DNA of 64,000 nt from Eutrophomonas brisbanensis (GTDB lineage: Bacteria; Pseudomonadota; Gammaproteobacteria; Burkholderiales; Eutrophovitaceae), in assembly GCA_038141705.1 (NCBI GenBank), contig JAYQIQ010000004.1, forward strand, positions 744,001-808,000, written 5' to 3'. The position numbers were made by a program, and so were the translations under genes. Position 1 is the stretch's first letter, and each line of letters opens with the position of its first letter. Shown here in pieces: positions 9,997-18,835 of the stretch. The notes under the pieces were generated by a model. It did no database searches. It was not told where the DNA came from and saw only the letters and a program-made list of their open reading frames with translations.

Positions 9997-11217
9997 TTAT
10001 GAACTAAAATTCGTATACGGGTATAAGGCCTGCGCGGTATCAAGGCGCCCGAGTTGCGCACCACCCAACCACAGCTGAATAATTTTGCTATCTCGTAAAT
10101 ACTTTTCAATTGGAGCTTGTGTGCTGTAGCCATAGGAGCCCATGAGCTCCATGGCTTTCGCACAAACCATTTCGGTTACATCGCACGCATACACCTTCGC
10201 TGCACTCGCCTTTCCAAGGAGATAATCCTCGTTTACTCCACCAAATGCTTTTCGGTTATCAAACATCTTGGCAACACTCATGTAATACGCACGAGCACTT
10301 TCAATGCCAATCGACATATCCGCAATCATCGCTGCTTGTAGCGAATGGTTTCTCACAGGCTTCCCACCATACGATCTTGTCGACGTGTATTCGATCACAG
10401 TTTCAAGCACAGCTTGCGCACACCCTAAACTCATTGGCGCACTCGTTAATCGGCCCCAAGCAATATTTGCTCTGAATAATTGCCAATCTACTCCCGGCCC
10501 ACCCGCCCGGTACTCGACTGGTACTCGAACATCATCAAAGTAGATTGCCGCGTTGACATCCGTCACACGCATACCCATCTTCGGCTCAGGTTTTCCGAAG
10601 GAAAGGCCGGGAGTATCTTTGGGAACATAAATTAACGCAAGACTATCTTCATCCGTTTCACCTTCAGCAGTACAAACAACGCAATACAAGTCAGCAACCC
10701 CTGCGGCACTCGGCCACATTTTTTCGCCCTTGATTACCCACTCATCCCCTTCTCGACGAGCTCTCGTGCGAATTGTTCTCGCGCGCTCCGCGCTGTCCTC
10801 CACATTACAACCACCAGCAGGCTCAGTAATCGCCATACAACCCACCCGTGGTGTATCCGTACAAAACATTGGAATAAATTTATCCATCAGGTATTCGTTA
10901 CGTGCGCCCATCGCCGCAGATAGCGCCCAAGGAACCAAGAGACAATGCAATGACAAACCAGCGTCACCTCGAGAAATCTCTTCGGTAATGGCACAAACCG
11001 TGACAGCAGAACGAATCCCCAAACCACCGTAACGCTCTGCGAATCCTCTTTTCTGAATACCAAGATGAACGAGACCTTGGTTTACTTTTTCAAAAACTGA
11101 GTAATCCTCATCTAGCGCCCCGCGAACCGGCATCACCTCTTTATCGATATAGGTGCGCACCGCCTCGACAAACATTTTGTCTTCGTCTGATGTTAAAAAT
11201 TCCCCGTAGCGCTTCAT
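9997..11217 (-). CDS. Acyl-CoA dehydrogenase family flavoprotein
   Basis: The 406-residue product has the acyl-CoA dehydrogenase fold: FLTSDEDKMFVEAVRTYIDKEV at the N terminus, the substrate/FAD loop MAITEPAGGCNVEDS near residue 140 and the C-terminal helix block ELMGSYGYSTQAPIEKYLRDSKI. The C-terminal segment reads WLGGAQLGRLD where medium-chain enzymes have YEGTSQIQR, so the usual catalytic glutamate is a glycine; the base may sit elsewhere, as in isovaleryl-CoA type enzymes, or the substrate may differ. The acyl-CoA substrate is not deducible. It is followed by metH across the structured leader and preceded by a gap with a perfect inverted repeat at 11254-11270. Confidence 0.85.
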   Translation of the reverse strand: MKRYGEFLTSDEDKMFVEAVRTYIDKEVMPVRGALDEDYSVFEKVNQGLVHLGIQKRGFAERYGGLGIRSAVTVCAITEEISRGDAGLSLHCLLVPWALSAAMGARNEYLMDKFIPMFCTDTPRVGCMAITEPAGGCNVEDSAERARTIRTRARREGDEWVIKGEKMWPSAAGVADLYCVVCTAEGETDEDSLALIYVPKDTPGLSFGKPEPKMGMRVTDVNAAIYFDDVRVPVEYRAGGPGVDWQLFRANIAWGRLTSAPMSLGCAQAVLETVIEYTSTRSYGGKPVRNHSLQAAMIADMSIGIESARAYYMSVAKMFDNRKAFGGVNEDYLLGKASAAKVYACDVTEMVCAKAMELMGSYGYSTQAPIEKYLRDSKIIQLWLGGAQLGRLDTAQALYPYTNFSS

Positions 11218-11253
11218 CCAATTTCTCCGTTAAACCGACGTGCAAGTTATCAC

Positions 11254-11270
11254 TGTTATCAATAATAACA
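11254..11270. promoter_or_regulatory. Inverted repeat, likely operator of the acyl-CoA dehydrogenase gene
   Basis: TGTTAT and ATAACA form a perfect 6-5-6 inverted repeat 37 bases upstream of the acyl-CoA dehydrogenase start, and a third ATAAC-type half-site (GTTATCAC) overlaps the next bases. The spacing and size suit a dimeric regulator of the TetR or GntR type near a promoter. No T-run follows, so it is not a good terminator. Confidence 0.4.
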
Positions 11271-11336
11271 ATGATTGATCTTCAATTTTTAAAGCGGATT
11301 TCTAGGCTGAGTCGGTTCTAGCGCTAAATAGATTTT

Positions 11337-12030
11337 TTAAACAATCTGGCTAGTTTTGACAAAGAATGGAGTGATCTCGTCTAAAAAAACAAGCGCATGT
11401 TGCTGCGTCTTCGTGACGATATCGCTGGCGTATATATCTTTCGCTTCCGCCTCATTGCGAAACCAAAACTCGACAATACCGTCGACTGGGACCTCATCGT
11501 ACTCGGCGCTATCTGTACGAGATTTATGAAACCGGTCCACCACTAAATTTTGGGTATAGCCCAAAACATTAGGCCATTGGCGAACCCACTGCGCATGCGT
11601 TACCAACCACTCTCGCTTGAAATCTGTCAGCAGATATCCCAGGCAATCTTTTCAACAAGGTCATGCGTTTAATATAAGGTCCATCACCCAAATTGACAGG
11701 AACAACAGGGTGCTTTTCACAAACTACGATTTTGACCTCATCAAGAAATGCTTCCTCATCACTCAACGCCCCCGCAAAAGATTGAGACTTTATTGCTCGA
11801 TGCATGACATCCTGACTCTCAAAATGGAGCTCCGAGAAGCCATCCAAGTCTGCCATACCTCGCTGATGATCAATCCCAAACTGTTCTTTATTGGTAACTA
11901 AATGTTGATAATACCTTTGAAGTCCTGGGAATTGAGCTGCGAGTGGCCCGTGCGACTTCAACCAATGCTCGGAGAAGCGCTCAGCTGACAAACCACTACG
12001 CGCCTTCAGCAAGCCAAACCGAGCAATCAC
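11337..12030 (-). CDS. EthD-domain protein, tandem repeat (frameshifted)
   Basis: The product has two EthD-like ferredoxin-fold repeats: LLKARSGLSAERFSEHWLKSHGP near residue 6 and LLKRLPGISADRFKREWLVTHA near residue 120. The second repeat is interrupted at 11620-11622, where removing one T of TTT gives RFKREWLVTHAQWV and a product of about 231 residues. EthD proteins are small helpers or enzymes in hydrocarbon and polyketide-like degradation; most have no defined reaction. Start: the GTG at 12030 overlaps the stop of the upstream flavoprotein gene as GTGA and has AGGGG in front, so translation is probably coupled. It is the last gene of the hmgA operon. Confidence 0.75.
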
Positions 12031-13736
12031 GAATTCGCCCCTGCCATATGCCTCGCCGCTATGTACCCAAAAGTGCAAGCCGGCCCCAAGGTGATACCAC
12101 CCCCTGGATAATTGCCACCCATGATCGACGCATTATCATTTCCCGCAGCATACAAACCTTTTATAGGTTGTCCGCTCGCATCGATAACCTGCGCGTCCTG
12201 ATTGGTCTTGATCCCAGCAAAAGTTCCAAGGTCGCCCACATAGAGGCGTACTGCATAGAAAGGCCCCTGCTTAACTGGAGCCACACAGGGATTAGGTTTA
12301 TGCGCGGGATCACCTAACGACCGGTTGTAGGCTGTAGACCCTTTTCCAAACTCTGGGTCTTCGCCATTTACCGCATGTCGATTAAATTCAGCAACGGTCT
12401 TTTCAAGCTGAGCGCCATCAGCGCCGATTTGATCGGCGAGTTCCTGAAGCGTATTTCCCCGAATCAGACAGCCTTTCTTAATGAGATTGCCATATGGGAC
12501 TGGAGAGGGTTTCGCGTAGCCGATACCATACTTTCTGAAGGTGCGATGATCCGCAATAAACCAAGCAGCATTCTCTGCTCCAGCACCCCCCTCTTCTTGG
12601 CAACGTTTGATCATTGCTTGGCAAAAATCGTGATAACTCTGCGCTTCATTCACAAAACGTTTTCCCGATCTAGTTATTGCAATGATGCCGGGCTTAGATC
12701 GGTCGACAAAGTGAGGGAACGTCCCCTGTAAACCATTTGCAGCAGGCGGCCTAGATATAGGAACCCAGGCAGCCGCGTGAGGATACTCGGTCTCAACTTG
12801 TCCCCCGACCGACTCGGCCATTCGTAATCCATCTCCCGTATTTCCAGGAGGCGCAGGCGAGACATGCTCGTGGCCGGATGGGGCATGTGGCATCAACTGT
12901 TTTCTTCTTACTGGGTCTTGTGGGAACCCTCCCGCTGCCAACACCACGCCTTTACGCGTAATGACCTGAACAGGACCATCAGGTTTATTTACAACTGCGC
13001 CAATCACCTCCTGATTTTCATTGCGAATTAAAGAAGCAACTGGAGAAGATGTCCAGATCGGAACTCCTTTATTAAAGGCCGACTTCGCAAGTCGAGCAAC
13101 CAGCGCATTTCCATTCATCAATCGCATTGCGCGTCCATGAAAAATCACATCACGGAAAAACTTCACCACCAATCCGATAACGAAGAACATCGATATTGGT
13201 GATTTCGTCACATTGAAAAAATGAAGCAGCTCTTTACCAGAACCAATCATCATTCCGAGCATGGTAATTTCCCAAAGTGGTGGCCTTAGCCTTTTGATTT
13301 CTTTTCCAAGCTCGCGTCCGTTAAACGGTCTAGCAACAATCGATCGACCAGCGTCCATCCCACCAGGAGCAGTACAGTGATAGTCAGCAAATGTTGGCCC
13401 AAGGTCAAACTGAAGCTCGGTTTCTTTTTCAAAAAAATCGACAGCTTTTGGGCCAGCCTCTAGAAAGGCCTCTACTCGCGCCGAATCATAGTGCTTCCCA
13501 GCCTCATGCTTTAAGTAAGTTCGCGCCTTGTCCAAGCTATCCTCGAAACCAGCTTTCTTACCCAAGGAATTATTAGGTATCCATAACCAACCGCCCGATC
13601 GAGCGGTTGTGCCACCGAATACCCGCTCCTTTTCCGCGACCACCACTTTCAGCCCACGATGAGCGGAGCATACGGCGCTAGCTAACCCGCCAGCTCCAGA
13701 CCCAACAACTAAAACATCGACTTCTATTTTTTTCAT
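12027..13736 (-). CDS. FAD-dependent oxidoreductase, 3-ketosteroid delta-1-dehydrogenase-like
   Basis: A flavoprotein of the fumarate reductase/KstD superfamily, 569 residues. The FAD Rossmann motif VDVLVVGSGAGGLASA is at the N terminus, followed by EKERVFGGTTARSGGWLWIPNN. The C terminus has NYPGGGITLGPACTFGYIA, which matches the KstD tyrosine-proline-glycine active-site region. KstD-like enzymes desaturate oxo-cyclohexane rings next to a ketone, in steroids or in simpler oxo-cyclohexane acids. A TTG at 13748 also opens the frame but lies within the ribosome-binding site; the ATG at 13736 follows TTGGAG by six bases. Located between the SDR and the EthD gene in the hmgA operon. The actual substrate is inference. 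Confidence 0.8.
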   Translation of the reverse strand: MKKIEVDVLVVGSGAGGLASAVCSAHRGLKVVVAEKERVFGGTTARSGGWLWIPNNSLGKKAGFEDSLDKARTYLKHEAGKHYDSARVEAFLEAGPKAVDFFEKETELQFDLGPTFADYHCTAPGGMDAGRSIVARPFNGRELGKEIKRLRPPLWEITMLGMMIGSGKELLHFFNVTKSPISMFFVIGLVVKFFRDVIFHGRAMRLMNGNALVARLAKSAFNKGVPIWTSSPVASLIRNENQEVIGAVVNKPDGPVQVITRKGVVLAAGGFPQDPVRRKQLMPHAPSGHEHVSPAPPGNTGDGLRMAESVGGQVETEYPHAAAWVPISRPPAANGLQGTFPHFVDRSKPGIIAITRSGKRFVNEAQSYHDFCQAMIKRCQEEGGAGAENAAWFIADHRTFRKYGIGYAKPSPVPYGNLIKKGCLIRGNTLQELADQIGADGAQLEKTVAEFNRHAVNGEDPEFGKGSTAYNRSLGDPAHKPNPCVAPVKQGPFYAVRLYVGDLGTFAGIKTNQDAQVIDASGQPIKGLYAAGNDNASIMGGNYPGGGITLGPACTFGYIAARHMAGANS

Positions 13737-13749
13737 AAGAGACTCCAAA

Positions 13750-14505
13750 TTAAGCTGCTAAATAGCCCCCATCGACCGGGAGCATTGCCCCAGTGACGTA
13801 GCTCGACGCGCGGGAAGCAAGAAATAAAACTGGACCAACAAGCTCTTCAGGTTTACCAGGCCTTTTCATAGGCGTATGCGCCATAAATCGGCCAATCGCC
13901 TCCGGGTTCGCACGGGTCGCCTCGGTCATAGGAGTTTCGATCACTCCAGGACCAATTGCATTGACACGGATCCCAAACTCGGCGAGATCATGAGCAAGAC
14001 TTTTCGTCATTTGCAGCACCGCACCCTTCGAAGCGGTGTAAGCCACCAACCCTGGACCAGCCGCTATAGACATGATCGATGCGAGGTTAACGATGCGCCC
14101 AGAAGTTTTTTTTAGCTGCGGCAGAAAAGCTCGGACCATATTCATCGATCCAGTCGCATTCACATTCATTACTGCATTCCAATCCTCAATAAATGTCTCT
14201 GCCTCGGGGACCGTTCGGCGAATAATCCCAGCGTTATTCACTAAGATATCCGCTGGTGCTCCGAAATGTTGTTCGCACAGCACCGCGAGTTTCTCGCACG
14301 AAACATAATCGCTAACGTCGATTGGGAAACCCACCGCCTCGTGGCCACTATCGCTAATAGATTTCGCTACATTCAGCGCTTGGTCACTTTGGATATCACA
14401 AACTAATACACGACTTCCTTGCGCAGCTAACCCTCTCGCGATGGCCTCCCCATTACCCTGAGCACCACCGGTTACAACAGAAACCGTACCTTTAATCCCC
14501 TCCAT
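13750..14505 (-). CDS. Short-chain dehydrogenase/reductase
   Basis: A classical SDR of 251 residues that oxidises an alcohol or reduces a ketone using NAD(P). Visible motifs are the cofactor loop TGGAQGNGEAIA, NNAG near residue 90, NLASIMS with the catalytic serine and YTASKGA with the catalytic tyrosine and lysine. The C terminus ends in SSYVTGAMLPVDGGYLAA, normal for this class. I chose the ATG at 14505 (MEGIKGTVSVV); a TTG 15 bases upstream is possible. It starts about 27 bases after the metallo-hydrolase gene and 13 bases before the flavoprotein gene, within the hmgA operon. Confidence 0.85.
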   Translation of the reverse strand: MEGIKGTVSVVTGGAQGNGEAIARGLAAQGSRVLVCDIQSDQALNVAKSISDSGHEAVGFPIDVSDYVSCEKLAVLCEQHFGAPADILVNNAGIIRRTVPEAETFIEDWNAVMNVNATGSMNMVRAFLPQLKKTSGRIVNLASIMSIAAGPGLVAYTASKGAVLQMTKSLAHDLAEFGIRVNAIGPGVIETPMTEATRANPEAIGRFMAHTPMKRPGKPEELVGPVLFLASRASSYVTGAMLPVDGGYLAA

Positions 14506-14532
14506 ACTCACTACCCCCAATGCCCTTCCACT

Positions 14533-15483
14533 TTATCCTTGCAAGTCTTCCCACATCTTTAGATCACGTTCTGCAGTCCATATACGTGGGGTATCGATCC
14601 CTTTCGCTTCGTCATAGGCCCGAGCAACATTGAATGGAAGGCAATGCTCATAGATCGCATAATCAGAAAACTTCGCATCACAATTCTCTCTGACCGCATC
14701 CCATGCCTCCTTCAGGGTTCCCCCTCTCGAGACAACTTTCTCTACGGGCTTGTAGGTCGATCGAAGAAAATCGGCAGTGTTCGACAACGCCTCATTAACA
14801 AGTTTCTCACCAACCAATGCATCACCTCGTCCAGGAGCGATTGATTTCGGTTCAAGCGCCCTAAGATTTTCCAATGTCTGCTCCCAATCGGAAAAGTGCG
14901 CATCACCGCAATAACACGCTGAGTGATACTCAACCACATCTCCAGAGAACAGCGCCTCTTGATCGGGTACCCAAATCACAGAGTCTCCTGCGGTGTGCGC
15001 TCGGCCAGGCTTAAAAATATCGACTCTTCGCTTTCCGAGAAATACCGTCATGGCATCGCTGTATGTCGTAGTGGGTCTCGTCAATCCTGGTATTTCTTCA
15101 TGACCCTCAAACAGCCTTGGAAATCTGCCGAATTCACTATCCCAGTCTTCTTGCCCTCTCTCCTCGACCATCGCTGCCGCAACGTCGGACATAATAATTT
15201 CCCTCGCTCCGTACGCGGAGGCCCCAAGCACACGAACTGCGTGATAGTGCGTTAAAACGAGATGAGAAATCGGTTTGTCCGTAACAGATCGAACACACTC
15301 CATCACTTTTCTCGCTAATTTGGGTGTGGCTTGAGCTTCGACAATCATCACGCTGTCATCCCCAATTATGACTCCAGTGTTTGGATCGCCTTCTGCCGTA
15401 AATGCGTATAACCCATCACCGACTTGAGTGAAGCTGATCTTTTTCTCCTCCATGTCCCCCTGAGACGCAAATGCTTTTGCCAT
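14533..15483 (-). CDS. Metallo-beta-lactamase fold hydrolase with degenerate metal motif
   Basis: A 316-residue MBL-fold protein. Landmarks: GVIIGDDSVMIVEAQATP, the first metal motif LTHYHAVRVLGA near residue 79, the second-half histidine in PGRAHTAGDSVIWVP and the bridging aspartate in ALFSGDVVEYHSACYCGDAHFSDW. The first motif reads HYHAVR where the family has HxHxDH, so the aspartate and third histidine of the second metal site are absent; one metal site may remain. This distinguishes it from ordinary glyoxalase II or lactonase members. The start ATG at 15483 has GGGAG upstream. It sits 16 bases after fahA, inside the hmgA operon. Function unknown; a lactone or thioester hydrolase is conceivable. 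Confidence 0.75.
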   Translation of the reverse strand: MAKAFASQGDMEEKKISFTQVGDGLYAFTAEGDPNTGVIIGDDSVMIVEAQATPKLARKVMECVRSVTDKPISHLVLTHYHAVRVLGASAYGAREIIMSDVAAAMVEERGQEDWDSEFGRFPRLFEGHEEIPGLTRPTTTYSDAMTVFLGKRRVDIFKPGRAHTAGDSVIWVPDQEALFSGDVVEYHSACYCGDAHFSDWEQTLENLRALEPKSIAPGRGDALVGEKLVNEALSNTADFLRSTYKPVEKVVSRGGTLKEAWDAVRENCDAKFSDYAIYEHCLPFNVARAYDEAKGIDTPRIWTAERDLKMWEDLQG

Positions 15484-15499
15484 ACTTTCTCCCGTCTTC

Positions 15500-16736
15500 T
15501 TATTTACTATCTAAGTTTTGAATCGTTTTAGCCGGCATCACAACTCCCTGACATTTTCCAAAACCAATGCGATAGTCTTTTGCTCTCGCGCTCCCCGTAA
15601 ACGTCACTGTGTCGCCATCCTCTAAAAAACTTCTTTTATCACCACTCTCGAGTTCAATGGGCTCTTTACCTCCCCACGCAAGCTCGAGCATCGAACCAAA
15701 GCTCTTCTTGTTCTCTCCTGAAATCGTGCCCGAACCTAAAAGGTCCCCAGTTCGCATTGGGCATCCTGATGACGCGTGATGAGCGAGCTGTTGAGCTGAC
15801 GAGTAGTAGAGTTCCTTGAAATTCGTTTTTGAAATTACGGTACGGTTGTTCCCGGAATCAGTAAGTTCTACTTCCAAGTCTATGTCGTAGAGCATCGGCT
15901 TGAGCTCTCGCAAATAAGGAAGTAGTGCTCGCTCTCGTTTAGGAGTTGAAACGCGAAACTCCTCGAGTGCAAAACGAGTAACAATCCAAGGACTGATTGT
16001 GGTGGCCGTAGCCTTCGCCTGAAAGGGTCCCAGAGGCTGGTATTCCCACGCCTGTATATCTCTCGCGGACCAATCGTTTAACAAAACATATCCAAATATC
16101 ATTTGGTCTGCCTCTTCGACAGAGATCATCCCATTCGACGGACTCCCAACGATTGCCCCCATTTCCAACTCGAAATCAAATCTCTTGGAAACTCCAAAAT
16201 GCGGGAGCTCTTCATCAGGGGATTTAAGTTGGCCCCAAGGCCTAGTCACCGGGGTACCAGAAACCACAATCGATGAAGCTCTTCCGTTATAGCCTATTGG
16301 TATTAGAGAGCCAATTGGGAGGGAGTGCGTTCTCCGGACCTCTAAACATCGTGCCCACATTAAATGCATGATTTTTTCCAGCATAAAAATCTGTATATTC
16401 CGAAACAACAAATGGCATGAGCAATTCCACGTCATTCTGAGGAACGAGATGTTTTTCAACTGATGTCTTGTGTTCTCGATCCGACAAAAGCAACGTCAGC
16501 CGATCTCGAAGAGACTGCCATACGTCAATCCCTGCGCTCATAAAAGCATTCCAACTACCTTGCTGAAATAACGCCCGATCTAAGCCAAGGTCGATACTCG
16601 ATACGTCTAGTATCTGATCACCAATTGCCACGCCTTGTTTGGCGCCCCTACCATCCTGGAAAACACCACAGGGGAGATTTTGAATCGGAAAATCCGTGTC
16701 GCCGTTTGCGCTATCTAACCAACTCGACCTTTTCAT
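15500..16736 (-). CDS. fahA: Fumarylacetoacetase (frameshifted)
   Basis: This enzyme splits fumarylacetoacetate into fumarate and acetoacetate, the last step of tyrosine and homogentisate breakdown. Family blocks seen: DYTDFYAGK-type motif as EYTDFYAGKNHAFNVGTMFRG, YNGRASSIVVSGTPV, FDFELEMGAIVG, NDWSARDIQAWEYQPLGPF and GTISGE. The frame shifts at about 16303-16305 between ENALPPNWLS and IPIGYNGRASS; dropping one base gives about 412 residues, the usual length. The start overlaps the hmgA stop codon as ATGA, so the two are translationally coupled. The intact motifs argue for a functional gene with a sequence error. Confidence 0.92.
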
Positions 16737-18034
16737 TTGACTCCCGCGCTTCCGTCAAATTTTTTGTCCACCGCATCCCAGCACTTGGGATAATCTTTCT
16801 GCAAGGGCGCATCATTTAGTGCATAAGTCGTAACTTGCTGAACGAATCGCGTCTCGAGCTTAAATGACATCGTATCTTTGAGAAGAACAGGATCATCCGA
16901 TTCGCTCGCGCCCTTTTCAAAAGCTGCGGAATCTGGCCCATGCGGCACGAACATGTTGTGTAACGACATCGCTCCCGGACCGAACCCACTGGGCTTCGCG
17001 TCATAAACTCCATGAATATTCCCCATGAACTCCGACATCGCATTGCGGTGGTACCAAGGTGGGCGGAACGTATTTTCCCCAACCAGCCAGCGCTCCTTGA
17101 ACACTACAAAATCCACGTTAGCTGTTCCGTCAAGTTCGGACGGCGAAGTGAGGACCGTAAAAATTGATGGATCAGGATGATCAAATGAGATCGACCCGAT
17201 AGGGGAATAATCTCGAAGATCATATTTGTACGGGTAATAATTTCCATGCCATGCAACGACGTCTAACGGGCAGTGGTTTAGTTGTGAGCGAAAAAATTTT
17301 CCAGACCATTTATACGTCACGTGGGAATCTTCTTCCGAGTCATGAAAGGAAGCGATCGGAGCTTTAAAGGCCCTTGCGTTCGCCATGCCATTCGCACCGA
17401 TGGGACCTCTTTCCGGAAGGGTAAAAAGTTGTCCATAGTTTTCACAAACAAAACCCCGGCACGGACCCTCAATGATTTCTACTTTGTAAACCACACCCCT
17501 AGGAATTACAGCGATCTCTTGCGGCTCGACAACCAACACGCCAAGCTCGGTAATGAACCTAAGTTTTCCAGTCTGTGGGATTACGAGCAGCTCACCGTCT
17601 GCATTACAGAAGTAATCGGTCATCATCGATTTACCAAAAGCATAAACATGCGTAGCCATACCCGTTTGCAGGCTTAGGTCGCCACAGAGCGTCATCGTAT
17701 GCATCCCACTAATCCAATTCGCATCCATCCCGTCAAGTGAAATCGGATCCCATCGATACTGAGTAGGTACAGTCAGACTCGCTTCGGGTGCGCTACGCCA
17801 ATTCGGTACGTCTATCTCGTCAGGAACTGCCCAATGTTTCACTGAAGGACGGATGCGGTAGAGCCATGACCTTTTATTTTTGCCACTCGGAGCAGTGAAA
17901 GCGGTCCCAGATAACTGCTCGGCATAAAGACCATACTCGCACCGACGGGGGTTATTTCTCCCACGTGGCAGCGCGTTCGGCAACGCCTCAGTTTCAAATT
18001 CGTTACCAAAGCCAGATAAATAATGAGCGTTCAT
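16733..18034 (-). CDS. hmgA: Homogentisate 1,2-dioxygenase
   Basis: Opens the ring of homogentisate to maleylacetoacetate using Fe(II) and O2. The protein of about 433 residues starts with MNAHYLSGFGNEFETEALPNA and contains the iron-binding region PPWYHRNAMSEFMGNIHG, followed by PGAMSLHNMFVPHGPD. I set the start at the ATG at 18034, because the longer frame to 18124 adds 30 residues unlike the family (and rich in K, N and I). It is the first gene of a minus-strand operon whose second gene, fahA, overlaps its stop. maiA lies divergently, so the 18035-18148 gap must hold both promoters. Confidence 0.95.
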   Translation of the reverse strand: MNAHYLSGFGNEFETEALPNALPRGRNNPRRCEYGLYAEQLSGTAFTAPSGKNKRSWLYRIRPSVKHWAVPDEIDVPNWRSAPEASLTVPTQYRWDPISLDGMDANWISGMHTMTLCGDLSLQTGMATHVYAFGKSMMTDYFCNADGELLVIPQTGKLRFITELGVLVVEPQEIAVIPRGVVYKVEIIEGPCRGFVCENYGQLFTLPERGPIGANGMANARAFKAPIASFHDSEEDSHVTYKWSGKFFRSQLNHCPLDVVAWHGNYYPYKYDLRDYSPIGSISFDHPDPSIFTVLTSPSELDGTANVDFVVFKERWLVGENTFRPPWYHRNAMSEFMGNIHGVYDAKPSGFGPGAMSLHNMFVPHGPDSAAFEKGASESDDPVLLKDTMSFKLETRFVQQVTTYALNDAPLQKDYPKCWDAVDKKFDGSAGVK

Positions 18035-18148
18035 ATTCAACAACATACGCAGCAGCGTCTGGATTTTCTGTTTTTCGTTTAGATCATTATATGCTAATGT
18101 TTTCGTAATTATCAAATTATGCAATTTGCTAAAATCACGAGGTGAAAC
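18035..18148. promoter_or_regulatory. Divergent promoter region of hmgA and maiA
   Basis: This AT-rich 114-base gap separates divergent genes of one pathway (hmgA leftward, maiA rightward). It contains repeated AATTAT/AAATTAT elements around 18108-18122 that could be bound by the neighbouring IclR regulators, since IclR proteins usually control homogentisate operons. No precise operator or -35/-10 pair can be fixed by eye. Confidence 0.4.
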
Positions 18149-18784
18149 TTGTCAGAAACGGTTTTGTATGACTACTGGCGATCGACCGCCAGTTACCGCG
18201 TTCGCATTGCGCTAAACCTTGCGAGCATTGATTACCGGTCCGTAACGGTCAACCTGCTGGAAGGCGAACACCGCGAGAAAACTCACCTATCTCGCAACCC
18301 CCAGGGACTCGTGCCAGTCCTTGAAATAGACGGAATCCAATTGACGCAATCACTCGCGATCATTGAATACCTAAACGAAACTCGCGATCTACATCTTTTA
18401 TCTGCCTCCGAAAAGGAAAAGGCAAAGATTCGAGCAATGGCCTATTCGATCGCAATGGATCTCCATCCGGTCTGCAATCTTCGTGTTGCAAAGCATGCCG
18501 CAAGTGCATCTGGGGATCACATCCAAATAAAGGATTGGATGACGCATTTCATCCATCAAGGATTGACAGAATTCGAGCAGATAATTAACGGCCCAGATTT
18601 CTGCTTCGGCGACAAACTCTCGATGGTAGATCTTTGTATCGTTCCACAGATATATAATGCGATGCGATGGGGAATCGATCTTTCGAAATTTCAAAAAATT
18701 GTGTCGATCTACCAAAATTTAGCAGATCATCCGGCTTTCCTTGCGGCGCACCCTGAGCAATCATCCGACCGCCCAGGATCTTGA
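18149..18784 (+). CDS. maiA: Maleylacetoacetate isomerase (zeta-class glutathione transferase)
   Basis: The enzyme isomerises maleylacetoacetate to fumarylacetoacetate with glutathione, between HmgA and FahA. The 211-residue product has the zeta GST signature LYDYWRSTASYRVRIALNL at the N terminus, the glutathione-site motif QGLVPVLEIDG, QSLAIIEYL, and the C-terminal helical domain with MVDLCIVPQIYNA. The start is a TTG at 18149 with GAGGTG four bases upstream; no in-frame ATG fits. Adjacent gshB elsewhere in the window supplies glutathione. Its divergence from hmgA-fahA completes the homogentisate pathway. Confidence 0.93.
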   Translation: MSETVLYDYWRSTASYRVRIALNLASIDYRSVTVNLLEGEHREKTHLSRNPQGLVPVLEIDGIQLTQSLAIIEYLNETRDLHLLSASEKEKAKIRAMAYSIAMDLHPVCNLRVAKHAASASGDHIQIKDWMTHFIHQGLTEFEQIINGPDFCFGDKLSMVDLCIVPQIYNAMRWGIDLSKFQKIVSIYQNLADHPAFLAAHPEQSSDRPGS

Positions 18785-18835
18785 ATGATTCGTTAACTTA
18801 TCGTTTCGTTAGTTATATTTGATACAACCATTTCC

